NCBI GenBank assembly: GCA_947448885.1
Contig: CANFPJ010000002.1
Location: forward strand, 35,100 to 99,099
Direction of reading: 5' to 3'
From: Comamonadaceae bacterium
Lineage (GTDB): Bacteria > Pseudomonadota > Gammaproteobacteria > Burkholderiales > Burkholderiaceae_C
DNA: 64,000 nt
Shown: positions 45,629 to 54,202 of the stretch, in pieces
Position numbering within the stretch: position 1 is the stretch's first letter
Layout: each line of letters starts with the position of its first letter
The notes under the pieces: generated by a model
The model's input: only the letters and a program-made list of their open reading frames with translations
Told to the model about the DNA's origin: nothing
The model's database searches: none
Made by a program: the position numbers and the translations under genes

Positions 45629-45682
45629 GGTATGCTGTCAATCATGGTTTTTGCAATACAGGCATCACTTTTTTGGCATACC
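45629..45682. promoter_or_regulatory. Divergent hyuA/LysR control region
   Basis: The gap holds a 7-bp inverted repeat GGTATGC (45629-45635) and GCATACC (45676-45682), and inside it a T-N11-A motif TGC...GCA (45652-45664). Both fit a LysR-type operator with activation and recognition half-sites. The outer repeat ends 4 bases before the LysR start codon, so the same protein could control both directions. Confidence 0.45.
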
Positions 45683-45686
45683 TTGA

Positions 45687-46610
45687 ATGAATGATTTGTC
45701 CATGATGCGGCCCGCGGCCTGGCAACTGTTTCTCGACTTGGCCAAAGAAGGCAGCCTCAGCCGCTTGGCCCTGCGCCAGGAGCGCGCCCAGCCCCAACTC
45801 AGCCGCCAGTTGGCCGAACTCGAGGCCGCTTGCGGCACCCCCTTGTTTGTGCGCCATGCCCGCGGCTTGCAGTTGAGCGAATACGGCCAATGGGTGCTGC
45901 CCTTGGTGCGCGGGTGGCTGGCGCAAACCCAGGCCTTGCAAGACGAAATTCGCCATGGCCTGGGGGTGGCGGTGGGTGAGGTGCGCTTGGGCGTCATCCC
46001 TTCAGCGGTGGGCCCGGTGGTGATGCCCGCCCTGGCCGCGCTGCGACAGCAACACCCCTTGGTGCGATTGACCATCACCGAGGCCTTGGACAGCCAAATG
46101 GACCACAGCTTGCAAAGCGCCCGCGTGGACATGGCGGTGCGCTATGTGCACCCGGCGGGTGTGCGCCCTGGCGATCAGGTGTTGCAAAGCGTGGGCACTT
46201 ATTTGGTGGGGCCACCAGGTGACCCGTTGACCCGGCGCAAAACCGTGCCTTTTGCGCGTTTGCAAGGTCTGCCGCTGGTGTTGCCGTGCAAACCCAGCGC
46301 ATGGCGCGACACCCTCGACGGTTTGGCGCAGCAGCAAGGCTTTGCGCTGCAAGTGGCTTTGGAAGCGGACTCCTTGCGGGTGCAAAAAGATTCCGCCATG
46401 CAAGGCGTGGCCCACACCCTGCTCGGCCCCCTGGCCTTGGAGCCCGAGCGCCATCAAAAGCGCTTGCAAGTGGCTTTGGTGGTGGAGCCGGCGTTGCCGA
46501 GGTTGATTGTGTTGACCCTGCGCCCGGGCTTATCGCCCAACTTGGCGCACCGTGCGGTGGCCGATGCCATCATGGCCTGTGCCCAGGGTCAGCCTGGGCA
46601 AGCGGCTTGA
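45687..46610 (+). CDS. LysR-type transcriptional regulator (hyu operon)
   Basis: A 307-residue LysR regulator. The helix-turn-helix is SLSRLALRQERAQPQLSRQLAELE near residues 20-45, slightly diverged from the usual form. The effector domain begins at GEVRLGVIPSAVGP. It is divergent from hyuA and is the likely regulator of the seven-gene operon. Its stop lies directly beside the stop of the convergent PAP2 gene with no intergenic base. Confidence 0.88.
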   Translation: MNDLSMMRPAAWQLFLDLAKEGSLSRLALRQERAQPQLSRQLAELEAACGTPLFVRHARGLQLSEYGQWVLPLVRGWLAQTQALQDEIRHGLGVAVGEVRLGVIPSAVGPVVMPALAALRQQHPLVRLTITEALDSQMDHSLQSARVDMAVRYVHPAGVRPGDQVLQSVGTYLVGPPGDPLTRRKTVPFARLQGLPLVLPCKPSAWRDTLDGLAQQQGFALQVALEADSLRVQKDSAMQGVAHTLLGPLALEPERHQKRLQVALVVEPALPRLIVLTLRPGLSPNLAHRAVADAIMACAQGQPGQAA

Positions 46611-47387
46611 TCACCAGCTTTTTTGCAGCCCCAGACCCAATTGGCCTTGGCTCATTTTGATCGGCACAAAGCGCAAATCCGTTTCTTTGCGACGGCCACC
46701 CTCGAGCACGGTTTGCACCGATTCATAGGCCATGAACCAACCCAAGGCGGCTTGGGACGGGTAGTGGTCGTTGTCGTTCATGCGCGAAAAGGGCACCGCG
46801 AACGATGCCGCATAGCCCAAGGCCTTCAAACCGATGGATGCGCTGTTGAGTTCGGCCATGGCCAAAAACGGAATCGCGCCCACAAACGAGTGGCCGCTCA
46901 CGCTGTTGTCATCTTGAAACGGCCGCCATTTGGAGTCGGGCACGGCCACGCCTTCTTCATTTGGGCGTGAGGCACCGGCCACCCGCTGCCCAATCAAGGT
47001 CGAGGGCGTGCCCACCACAATCGCGCGCAGGCTCAGGTTGCCCCAGGTTTGCAGGCCACCATCGTCTTTGGGCAGCAGGGCCGAAATGCCCCAAGAAATC
47101 GGCAGCATGTATTTCCACTCGCCAATTTGTTTGACGCTGGTGCTGAAGCTGTCGGTGCCGCTGGTGCGCCCGCCCTGGATGCTGTTTTGGATGCTTTGGT
47201 CGGCATTGGTGTTGGCCACCACCGCGCCCACCCCCATGGCCACACCCAAACGCATCAACCGGTCGCGGGTGTAATAGCGATCGGCATCCTTGGCCATGTC
47301 ATCAAACCAGTCGCCCGACTGCTCCACTTGGGCCCAACCGGTGAAGGGCAGGGCGGACAACAAAAGGGTGGACAGCAGTTTTTTCAT
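46611..47387 (-). CDS. Exported PAP2-family phosphatase-like protein
   Basis: A 258-residue protein with a signal peptide (cleavage near GWA/QVEQ, residue 19). PAP2 motifs are ASRPNE, SVSGHSFVG and SRMNDNDHYPSQ. In the third motif the residue after H-x3 is Gln where the catalytic-triad Asp normally supports the His. There are few long hydrophobic helices, so it is probably periplasmic or outer-membrane associated rather than a six-helix membrane PAP2 enzyme. The substrate would be a lipid or isoprenoid phosphate if active. The Gln may weaken activity. Confidence 0.75.
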   Translation of the reverse strand: MKKLLSTLLLSALPFTGWAQVEQSGDWFDDMAKDADRYYTRDRLMRLGVAMGVGAVVANTNADQSIQNSIQGGRTSGTDSFSTSVKQIGEWKYMLPISWGISALLPKDDGGLQTWGNLSLRAIVVGTPSTLIGQRVAGASRPNEEGVAVPDSKWRPFQDDNSVSGHSFVGAIPFLAMAELNSASIGLKALGYAASFAVPFSRMNDNDHYPSQAALGWFMAYESVQTVLEGGRRKETDLRFVPIKMSQGQLGLGLQKSW

Positions 47388-47450
47388 GGGGATGGTGGGG
47401 TTGGAAACGACAGGGTCGGATGGTACAGAAGTGGTTGCTCGGGCCTGTCA

Positions 47451-47780
47451 CTACAAGCCCAGGTACTGGCGCAACGCACTCTCCAATCGCGCCAGGTCTG
47501 TGGGGGAAAGCTCACCCATGTACTTGCCCGCCCGCGTTTTATCGGCAGTCCGGTATTGATAAACCAGAGCCACTGAGCCGTCGCCAGCCGAGGGGGTGTC
47601 GACTGAGACAGGTTCATACGCCTTGGCAGAGGATGAAAGCGGCACGATGCCGACCGTGCGAAATTGTTTGTTGAAAGGCGTCAGCGACAGCACCACACAT
47701 GGGCGAGCCACGCCTTGTTGCTCACTGCCACGCGCTGGTTCGAGGTTGAATCGGTAAATCTGACCCCGTTTAAATTCCAT
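47451..47780 (-). CDS. mazF: MazF/PemK-family toxin (endoribonuclease)
   Basis: A 109-residue toxin of the MazF/PemK fold, which cleaves mRNA. Visible features are the start FKRGQIYRFNLEPARGSEQQG, the RPCVVLS strand, VPLSSSA and a Lys/Thr-rich region ADKTRAGKYMG. The antitoxin gene lies upstream and ends 11 bases before. ATG 47780 is used; a longer frame has no homologous residues. It forms a type II toxin-antitoxin pair with the next entry. Confidence 0.88.
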   Translation of the reverse strand: MEFKRGQIYRFNLEPARGSEQQGVARPCVVLSLTPFNKQFRTVGIVPLSSSAKAYEPVSVDTPSAGDGSVALVYQYRTADKTRAGKYMGELSPTDLARLESALRQYLGL

Positions 47781-47791
47781 GGTTGCAGACC

Positions 47792-48046
47792 TTAGGCGGG
47801 GGTGCCATCCAGGCCATCGCCAATGGTGACGTCCCACAGTTTCTCGTCTGCAATCGCTTCGGCATTCGCAGGATCGCTCATGAATGCGGCAGCGATGCCT
47901 TCCAGCTCTTGTTCGCGCGCCAAAAGGGCTTGTTCGATACAGGCCTCGATCATGCGACTGCGCTCGCCCGGGGGCACAACGGCATTGAACCGCTGCAGCA
48001 GTGGGGCAGAAATCGAGTACGAGGCGCGGAGGGTGGTCGCAGTCAT
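47792..48046 (-). CDS. Ribbon-helix-helix-like antitoxin of MazF
   Basis: An 84-residue acidic protein directly upstream of the toxin gene. The N-terminus (TTLRASYSISAPLLQRFNAVV) resembles the ribbon-helix-helix DNA-binding fold. The middle is helical (SRMIEACIEQALLAREQEL). The C-terminus is acidic and probably unfolded (WDVTIGDGLDGTPA), as toxin-neutralising tails are. The assignment rests on size, order and composition. It should bind its own promoter, where direct repeats are seen. Confidence 0.75.
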   Translation of the reverse strand: MTATTLRASYSISAPLLQRFNAVVPPGERSRMIEACIEQALLAREQELEGIAAAFMSDPANAEAIADEKLWDVTIGDGLDGTPA

Positions 48047-48065
48047 GGTGCCTGTTCCTGGCGCA

Positions 48066-48097
48066 GTGCGCAGTATTACTGTGTAGTGGTGCGCAGT
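48066..48097. promoter_or_regulatory. Direct repeats upstream of the toxin-antitoxin operon
   Basis: GTGCGCAGT occurs at 48066-48074 and 48089-48097, 23 bases apart (about two helical turns), with a partial third copy GCGCAGT at 48061-48067. On the minus strand a TAATAC lies between them as a possible -10. The arrangement fits an autoregulatory operator bound by the antitoxin or toxin-antitoxin complex. Confidence 0.5.
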
Positions 48098-48186
48098 GTA
48101 CCTCTGGTCATGGGGCATCACCCGACTGACTCAGGGTGCTGCCTTGCCCAAGCGCAAAAACCCTCATCAAAAAGACTGGTTAGGGT

Positions 48187-49413
48187 TCACAACGCCGGGC
48201 AAGCCGCAAGCGCTTGGATGCGCGCCGCCTCGATGCGCTCGCCCACTTGGGCGCCCGTGAGGTCATCCGCTTGCGCCTGTTGGGCCACGCTGGCGGTATC
48301 GACCGCCAGTGCGGCATGCAGCAAGGCCTGCAAGCGCTCGGCCTGGGGGTAAGGGCGCTCGTGCCAACCCAAACGGCCCCGCGCGTCGCACAGGCAGGCT
48401 TGCAGCACCAGGTTGAATCGTTCGGGGCGGCGCAGCGCGTCACAGCGCACCAGCAAGCGCAAGGCGGCCGCAGCGCCCAGGGTGGCGCTGGCGTGGATGT
48501 GGCCGTGTTCGCGCGCCACCACCTCGGCCAATTCGTGGCAGCTTTGGGGCACGTGCAGGCGCTGGGTCAGGGCGTGCAGCAAGCGCACGCTGCGCTGTTC
48601 GTGCCCGATGTGCCTGGGCAAGGCATCGGCGGGGGTCAGGCCTTTGCCCAGGTCGTGGCACAGGGCGGCAAAGCGCACTTCCAGCGGGGCGTTGATGGCG
48701 GCGCTGTGGTCGAGCACCATCTCCAGATGCACGCCGGTGTCGATTTCAGGGTGGTGCTCTGCGGGTTGCGGCACGCCGTACAAACGGTCCACCTCGGGCA
48801 ACAAGCGCGCCAAGGCGCCGCAGGCGCGCAACACCTGCAACATGCGCGAGGGGCGGGCGGCCATCAAGCCCTTGGACAGCTCTTGCCACACGCGCTCGCG
48901 CACCAAGGCATCCACCTCGCCCGCTTGCACCATGTCTTGCATCAAAACCAGGGTGGCGGGGGCCACGGCAAAGCTGGGCATGCGGGCCGCCAAGCGGGCC
49001 ACGCGCAAGATGCGCACCGGGTCTTCGCGAAAGGCATCGGTCACATGGCGCAGCAATTGGGCTTGCAAGTCGCGCTGGCCGCCATGCGGGTCGATCAACT
49101 GGCCTTGCGCGTCTTGGGCGATGGCATTGATGGTCAGGTCGCGCCGCGCCAGGTCTTGCTCCAGCGTGACATCGGGCGCGGCATGCACCACAAAGCCTTT
49201 GTAGCCCGGCGCGGTTTTGCGCTCGGTGCGGGCCAATGCGTGTTCTTCGCGGGTGTGGGGGTGCAAAAACACCGGAAAGTCCTTGCCCACAGGGGTGAAG
49301 CCCGCCGCCACCATGGCCTCGGGCGTGCTGCCCACCACCACCCAGTCGCGGTCAGCGTCCGGGATTCCGAGCAAGGCGTCGCGCACCGCACCACCAACCA
49401 AAAAAGTTTGCAT
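48187..49413 (-). CDS. cca: CCA-adding tRNA nucleotidyltransferase
   Basis: A 408-residue class II CCA-adding enzyme, which repairs tRNA 3' ends. The head contains the signature LVGGAVRDALL and the metal pair in DADRDWV. RRDLTINAIA and REDPVRILRVARLAAR follow. A C-terminal HD domain (LCHDLGKG, HEQRS) matches the multifunctional E. coli-type enzyme with phosphatase and phosphodiesterase activity. ATG 49413 lies at the normal distance before the GG loop. It is divergent from kynU. Confidence 0.95.
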   Translation of the reverse strand: MQTFLVGGAVRDALLGIPDADRDWVVVGSTPEAMVAAGFTPVGKDFPVFLHPHTREEHALARTERKTAPGYKGFVVHAAPDVTLEQDLARRDLTINAIAQDAQGQLIDPHGGQRDLQAQLLRHVTDAFREDPVRILRVARLAARMPSFAVAPATLVLMQDMVQAGEVDALVRERVWQELSKGLMAARPSRMLQVLRACGALARLLPEVDRLYGVPQPAEHHPEIDTGVHLEMVLDHSAAINAPLEVRFAALCHDLGKGLTPADALPRHIGHEQRSVRLLHALTQRLHVPQSCHELAEVVAREHGHIHASATLGAAAALRLLVRCDALRRPERFNLVLQACLCDARGRLGWHERPYPQAERLQALLHAALAVDTASVAQQAQADDLTGAQVGERIEAARIQALAACPAL

Positions 49414-49608
49414 GCGGCAAATCGTAGCAGGGGGCCGCACAGACCCATGCAGCCGGGTGATGGCTTGTTGGCCGTTGGGACACCTCTTTTTTTGGGCCCA
49501 GTTGTTATTAACCGACACCACAGCCCTGAGCCCGGTGCTAACTTCGCGGCCAACGGGGGATCGGCCCCCAAGCACAACCCCTTTTTGAATGATGAGGACG
49601 GACCCCAG
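49414..49608. promoter_or_regulatory. Divergent cca/kynU intergenic region
   Basis: A 195-base gap containing no open frame I would support. It has a run of seven T (49487-49493), an A/T-rich GTTGTTATTAAC that may hold a promoter element, and a G5/C5 inverted repeat (GGGGG 49555-49559, CCCCC 49565-49569) in the probable kynU leader. No known operator or riboswitch was recognised. Confidence 0.35.
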
Positions 49609-50889
49609 ATGCCCTTGACGTTGCCAAGCTGCCAGCACTTGGATGCCCAAGACCCATTGCGGTCCTTGCGCGACTGGTTTGACCTGCCCCCGGGGATGGT
49701 TTACCTCGACGGCAATTCTTTGGGCGCCTTGCCCCGCGCCACCGCCCGCCGCTTGCAAGCCGTGGTGCAACAAGAGTGGGGGGTGGGCCTGATCCGCAGT
49801 TACAACACGGCGCAATGGTTTGAGCAGCCCCATTTGCTGGGCGATCGATTGGCCCCTTGGTTGGGTGCCGGTGGGGGTGAAGTGGTGGTGACCGACACCA
49901 CCTCGGTGAACCTGTACAAGGTCTTGAGCGTGGCCATGGCCATGGCTGCGCAAGACCGACCCCAGCAACGGGTGTTGCTCAGTGAGCAGGGCAACTTTCC
50001 CACCGACTTGTACATGGCCGAGTCTTTGTGTGCCCAACACGGTTGGCAATTGCGCTGTGTACCTGCCGTTGAGCTGGCCCAACACCTGACGCCGGAGGTG
50101 GGTGTGCTGATGCTCACCCATGTCCATTACCGCACCGGGGCGATGTGGGACATGGGCTTGTGGAGCCAGCGGGCCCATGATGTGGGTGCATTGGCCGTGT
50201 GGGATTTGGCCCACAGCGCGGGTGCGGTGCCACTGGCCTTGAAAGCTGACCATGCCGATTTCGCCGTGGGTTGTGGCTACAAATACCTCAATGGTGGACC
50301 CGGTGCCCCCGCGTTCGTTTGGGCCCACCCCCAGCACCTTGAGCGCGCGTCGCAACCCTTGTCGGGTTGGTGGGGACACGCCCAACCCTTCGCCTTTGTG
50401 CCGGGCTATGAGCCTGCCCCAGGCATGGGGCGGTTTTTGTGTGGCTCTCAATCCGTGTTGGCCATGGCAGCCCTGGGCTGCGGATTGGCCGCGTTCGAGC
50501 ACAGCTTGCCCTTGGGCGGCATGGCGGCCTTGCGCCAAAAGTCTTTGGCCTTGACCGATGCCTTCATCGGCTTGGTGCAAACCCATTGCGCTGGCCACGG
50601 CTTGGTGTTGGAAACCCCGCTGGACCACGCCCAGCGCGGCTCGCAGGTGAGTTTCAGTTGCCCAGAGGGCGCTTATGCGGTGGTGCAAGCCTTGATCGAG
50701 CGCCAAGTGATCGGCGACTTTCGTGCAGGCAACCCGTCGTTGGGCGAGCCCGACATCATGCGCTTTGGCTTCACGCCCTTGTATGTGGGCTTTGAAGATG
50801 TGTGGCGCGCCGTCGCCGCGCTCAAGGATGTGCTGGACTCGGGCAGTTGGCGCGACCCGCGCTTTGCCATCCCCAACCCAGTGACCTGA
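49609..50889 (+). CDS. kynU: Kynureninase
   Basis: A 426-residue PLP enzyme that cleaves kynurenine to anthranilate and alanine. Conserved pieces are [14 protein letters not shown] at the N-terminus, [31 protein letters not shown] and the PLP-lysine motif [12 protein letters not shown] near 225. ATG 49609 has a GAGGA about 10 bases upstream. The tryptophan dioxygenase gene follows after 44 bases, forming a tryptophan-to-anthranilate unit. Confidence 0.95.
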   Translation: MPLTLPSCQHLDAQDPLRSLRDWFDLPPGMVYLDGNSLGALPRATARRLQAVVQQEWGVGLIRSYNTAQWFEQPHLLGDRLAPWLGAGGGEVVVTDTTSVNLYKVLSVAMAMAAQDRPQQRVLLSEQGNFPTDLYMAESLCAQHGWQLRCVPAVELAQHLTPEVGVLMLTHVHYRTGAMWDMGLWSQRAHDVGALAVWDLAHSAGAVPLALKADHADFAVGCGYKYLNGGPGAPAFVWAHPQHLERASQPLSGWWGHAQPFAFVPGYEPAPGMGRFLCGSQSVLAMAALGCGLAAFEHSLPLGGMAALRQKSLALTDAFIGLVQTHCAGHGLVLETPLDHAQRGSQVSFSCPEGAYAVVQALIERQVIGDFRAGNPSLGEPDIMRFGFTPLYVGFEDVWRAVAALKDVLDSGSWRDPRFAIPNPVT

Positions 50890-50922
50890 GTGGTGCCCCA
50901 TGTCCCAGGCCTGAACGACCCC

Positions 50923-50928
50923 AGGAGG
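50923..50928 (+). promoter_or_regulatory. Shine-Dalgarno deciding a GTG start (kynA)
   Basis: AGGAGG lies 5 bases before GTG 50934, a perfect ribosome site. No ATG with a ribosome site occurs near the N-terminus of the conserved dioxygenase sequence. Confidence 0.75.
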
Positions 50929-50933
50929 TGTTT

Positions 50934-51812
50934 GTGAATTGCCCTTTTTCTTCTGCCCCCATCGGCCCCCGTTCCGAGCCAGCGTTGGGTTTGGCGGCGG
51001 CGGACCAAGCGCACATGGACTTCAGCCAAGCCATGGCTTATGGCGACTACCTGCATCTGGGCTCCATTCTGGGGGCCCAGCACCCCTTGTCGCCCGCGCA
51101 CGACGAGATGCTGTTCATCGTGCAGCACCAAACCAGCGAGTTGTGGATGAAGTTGATGCTGCATGAATTGGCGGGTGCCATGCAGTGCATCGAAAGCGAC
51201 CGGCTGAGCATGGCCTTCAAAATGCTGGCGCGGGTGAGCACCATCATGGACCAGTTGGTCCAAGCCTGGGATGTGTTGGCCACCATGACCCCGCCGGAGT
51301 ACACAGCGATCCGTCCCTATTTGGCGGCATCCAGTGGCTTTCAAAGCCACCAATACCGCTGCATTGAATTTGCCATGGGCAACAAGCAAGCCGCGATGGT
51401 GCAGCCCCATGCCCACCGACCTGAGGTGCTCAACACAGTGCAATTGGCCTTGAACGCCCCCTCGGTGTACGACCAATCTTTGCGCATACTGGCCAGGCGA
51501 GGCTTGACCATACCGGCCAGCCACTTAGCGCGCGACTGGTCCCAGGCCTATGTGGCCAGCGAAGTGGTGGAGGCAGCTTGGTTGCAGGTGTACCGCGACC
51601 CGGAAAAGCACTGGGATTTGTACCAATTGGGCGAAGCCTTGACCGACTTGGAAGACGCGTTTCGGTTGTGGCGATTTCGCCACCTGACCACGGTGGAGCG
51701 GGTGATTGGCTTCAAACGTGGCACCGGCGGCACGGGTGGGGTGTCGTACTTGCGGCGCATGCTCGATGTGGTGTTGTTTCCCGAAATTTGGAGCCTGCGC
51801 ACCCATTTGTGA
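50934..51812 (+). CDS. kynA: Tryptophan 2,3-dioxygenase
   Basis: A 292-residue haem dioxygenase opening the indole ring of tryptophan to N-formylkynurenine. Signatures are [33 protein letters not shown] and the C-terminal [13 protein letters not shown]. It starts at GTG 50934. KynB (formamidase), which should connect it to KynU, is not encoded next to it; a cyclase-family relative is present only at 11746. Confidence 0.95.
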   Translation: MNCPFSSAPIGPRSEPALGLAAADQAHMDFSQAMAYGDYLHLGSILGAQHPLSPAHDEMLFIVQHQTSELWMKLMLHELAGAMQCIESDRLSMAFKMLARVSTIMDQLVQAWDVLATMTPPEYTAIRPYLAASSGFQSHQYRCIEFAMGNKQAAMVQPHAHRPEVLNTVQLALNAPSVYDQSLRILARRGLTIPASHLARDWSQAYVASEVVEAAWLQVYRDPEKHWDLYQLGEALTDLEDAFRLWRFRHLTTVERVIGFKRGTGGTGGVSYLRRMLDVVLFPEIWSLRTHL

Positions 51813-51855
51813 GCCCTTTTCCAGCGGCTGTGGGCCTGCACAGGGCGATTCCCTT

Positions 51856-51870
51856 GCCTGTGCGACAGGC
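51856..51870. other. Hairpin after kynA
   Basis: GCCTGT-GCG-ACAGGC is a perfect 6-bp stem, 43 bases after the kynA stop. It is followed by ATGGTCTTTC without a real T-run, so termination would be weak. It lies before the leader of the next gene. Confidence 0.35.
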
Positions 51871-51933
51871 ATGGTCTTTCATTAAACTGTTTGCTCAGAT
51901 TGATCTGGCACCCCCACTACAAGGAGCAAGCAC

Positions 51934-52773
51934 ATGCGTCACGTTGGCAAACACTTTTGGGTGACAGCCCTGCTGGGCTTGAGCCTGGCCTTCACGGCCT
52001 CGGCCCAAACCATGGGCGACGACCAATACAAGCCCACCGTGGGTCAATCGGGCAAGGACGTGGTTTGGGTGCCCAGCCCAGACCAATTGATCGACAAAAT
52101 GCTGCGCACCGCGCAAGTCACCGACAAAGACCTGGTGTATGACTTGGGTGCGGGCGATGGCAAGATCGCGATTGCCGCTGCCCTCAACCACGGTGCGCGT
52201 GCCGTGGGCATTGAATACAACCCCGAAATGGCGGCTTTGGCCCAGCGCAATGTGGAACGCGCCGGTCTGAAAGACAAGGTGCGCATCATCCGTGGCGATA
52301 TTTTTGTGGAAGACTTTTCATCGGCCACCGTGGTCACTTTGTACCTGCTGCCGCAACTCAATTTGCGACTCAAACCCATCTTGCAAAAAATGAAGCCTGG
52401 CACCCGGGTGGTATCGAACTCATTCAACATGGACGACTGGCTGCCCGAGGAAACCATCGAAACCGACCGGGGTCGGGGTTATTTTTGGATCATCCCGGCA
52501 CGCATCGAAGGCCAATGGTCGGTGCAATGGGGTGGCCAATCGGGTCAATTGCGTTTGCAGCAAAAAGACCAAATGTTCGATGGCAGCTTCAACGTGCAGG
52601 GCGCCAGCTACAAAGTCGAAAAAGGCCGATTGCGTGGCAGCGAATTCAGCTTTGAATACCAACGCGGGGATGGCAGCGTGGCCAAGGTCACGGGCACGGT
52701 GGATGCGGGCCGTTTGCAAGCCCAGCAACAAGTGCTCAGTGCGTCTGTGCCTTTGACGGCGCAAAAACAGTGA
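51934..52773 (+). CDS. SAM-methyltransferase-like protein with Sec signal peptide
   Basis: A 279-residue protein with a clear Sec signal (charged start, TALLGLSLAF core, cleavage ASA/QT at about residue 24). A class I methyltransferase fold follows: YDLGAGDGKIAI (about 69-80), GIEYNPEMAALA, RGDIFVEDF and LYLLPQLNLRLKP. The C-terminal roughly 110 residues (WSVQWGGQSGQLRLQQKD and after) look like a beta-rich extension. SAM is not known to be available in the periplasm, so the substrate and even catalysis there are open. A close paralogue, a lipoprotein, lies at 54203. TACAAGGAG precedes the ATG by about 7 bases. Confidence 0.8.
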   Translation: MRHVGKHFWVTALLGLSLAFTASAQTMGDDQYKPTVGQSGKDVVWVPSPDQLIDKMLRTAQVTDKDLVYDLGAGDGKIAIAAALNHGARAVGIEYNPEMAALAQRNVERAGLKDKVRIIRGDIFVEDFSSATVVTLYLLPQLNLRLKPILQKMKPGTRVVSNSFNMDDWLPEETIETDRGRGYFWIIPARIEGQWSVQWGGQSGQLRLQQKDQMFDGSFNVQGASYKVEKGRLRGSEFSFEYQRGDGSVAKVTGTVDAGRLQAQQQVLSASVPLTAQKQ

Positions 52774-52779
52774 AGCAAC

Positions 52780-52806
52780 GCGGTCCGGGTACGCGCCCGG
52801 GACCGC
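52780..52806. terminator. Bidirectional stem-loop between convergent genes
   Basis: GCGGTCCGGG (52780-52789) pairs with CCCGGGACCGC (52796-52806) with one bulged base and a 6-base loop. It fills the gap between the methyltransferase stop and the permease stop. No strong T-run follows on the plus strand; on the minus strand TTTTT comes about 10 bases later. It probably stops transcription from both sides. Confidence 0.5.
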
Positions 52807-54165
52807 TCAATCGGCCTTGATTTGTTTTTCGCGCCAGTGCAGCGCCACCAAGGCCGCCACACCGCTGAGCAATAGCAACAAAGCCACATGGATGGCGTTT
52901 TGGCTGATGGCATAACCAATGCTGGAATAGGTCAGGTAGGCGCAGGCCAGGCAAAAAACCGCCGGGGTCAGGGGGTACCAGGGCACCTGGAATGGACGGG
53001 GCGTTTGCGGGTCGCGCCAACGCAGCCAAAACAGGGACAACCCCACCAGGCACAAAAAGCCCCAAAACACCGGTGCGGTGAACTCCACCATGGCTGAAAA
53101 GCCGTCGGCCTCTTGGGTACCCAAAGCGATCAAGGCCATGCTGATGACCGCTTGAAACAGATAGGCCCGGGTCGGACTGCCGGTGTGGCTTTTCCATTGG
53201 CCCAGTGCGCGCAGGCTTTGCCAGTCTCGACCCAAGGCAAAACTGGTTCGTGCCCCCACCACCATGGTGGCGTTGATGCTGGTCAAGGCGGCAATGGCGA
53301 CAAACAGGCCCAAGGCTTTTTGCGCCCAGGGGCCAAAGGCCAGGCCCAGCAAATCAGCGGCAGCGGTTTTGCCATCGGCCAGCCCCTTCAGGCCCAGGCC
53401 ATGCAGCAAAGCCAGGTTGACCAAGAGGTAAATGAGTGTCAGGGCGAACATGCTCACCACGATCACGCGCACCATGGTGCGCGGGCCCCCTTTGAGTTCG
53501 GCCGACACATAGGCGGCCTCATTCCAACCGCCAAAAGTGAGCAACACAAACACCAACGCCAGGCCCATCATGGCCACCGGTGGGGTGCTGGAAAAAGCCG
53601 CTGGCGCGGCAGGGCTGGCAGGCTCGACGACCAGGCCTGCCACCACCACGGCCACCAAACCCAGCACTTCAAAGGCGGTCAACACCATTTGCACCCGGGC
53701 AGAGGCGTTCACCCCCACGATGTTGACAGCGGTCAGGGCCAACACAATGGCAAACGCCCCATAAGCGCTGCCGTGCGCTCCCCAAGACCAGACTTGGCTG
53801 AAATAGTCGCCAAACACAAAGGCCAGCAAGGCGATGGAGCCGGTGTTGATCACGGTGGCGCGGGCCCAGGCATACAAAAACGACACGTGGCGACCAAAAG
53901 CACGGTGCAAAAAGTGATAGTCGCCGCCCGCATGGGGATAGGCGGTGCACAGCTCGGCGTAGCACAGCGCCCCCATCAAGGAGACCAGGGCGCCGACGAG
54001 CCAAATGGCGATGACCCAACCCACATCGCCAGCGATACCGGCCACCATGGACGGGGTTTTGAAGATGCCGGCGCCAATCACAATGCCCACGATCAGGGCC
54101 ACAGCCCCCAAAGGGCTGAGCAGGTGCTGGGGTTGGGCTTGGGTCTCGGTGGGTGGGCTCATCAT
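52807..54165 (-). CDS. APC-family amino acid permease
   Basis: A 452-residue transporter of the amino acid-polyamine-organocation superfamily. It has about 12 hydrophobic helices, the first carrying the family glycine motif GIVIGAGIFKTPS and the sixth-helix region FGGWNEAAYVSAELK. It probably imports a neutral amino acid; family members nearest in pattern are LAT/serine-threonine-type exchangers. It lies 37 bases downstream of the lipoprotein methyltransferase-like gene, in the same direction, so the two are probably co-transcribed. Confidence 0.9.
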   Translation of the reverse strand: MMSPPTETQAQPQHLLSPLGAVALIVGIVIGAGIFKTPSMVAGIAGDVGWVIAIWLVGALVSLMGALCYAELCTAYPHAGGDYHFLHRAFGRHVSFLYAWARATVINTGSIALLAFVFGDYFSQVWSWGAHGSAYGAFAIVLALTAVNIVGVNASARVQMVLTAFEVLGLVAVVVAGLVVEPASPAAPAAFSSTPPVAMMGLALVFVLLTFGGWNEAAYVSAELKGGPRTMVRVIVVSMFALTLIYLLVNLALLHGLGLKGLADGKTAAADLLGLAFGPWAQKALGLFVAIAALTSINATMVVGARTSFALGRDWQSLRALGQWKSHTGSPTRAYLFQAVISMALIALGTQEADGFSAMVEFTAPVFWGFLCLVGLSLFWLRWRDPQTPRPFQVPWYPLTPAVFCLACAYLTYSSIGYAISQNAIHVALLLLLSGVAALVALHWREKQIKAD

Positions 54166-54202
54166 CGTCTCGGTTCGGCGCGGCTGGCGCGCACACAGGT
54201 GA

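Noticed and set aside
49555..49569. G5/C5 hairpin before kynU as terminator or riboswitch
   Set aside because: No T-tract, very short, and no known aptamer features; listed only as part of the leader.
48214..49608. Long plus-strand extension in front of kynU
   Set aside because: It is antisense to cca and has no homology to kynureninase; the real start at 49609 has a ribosome site.
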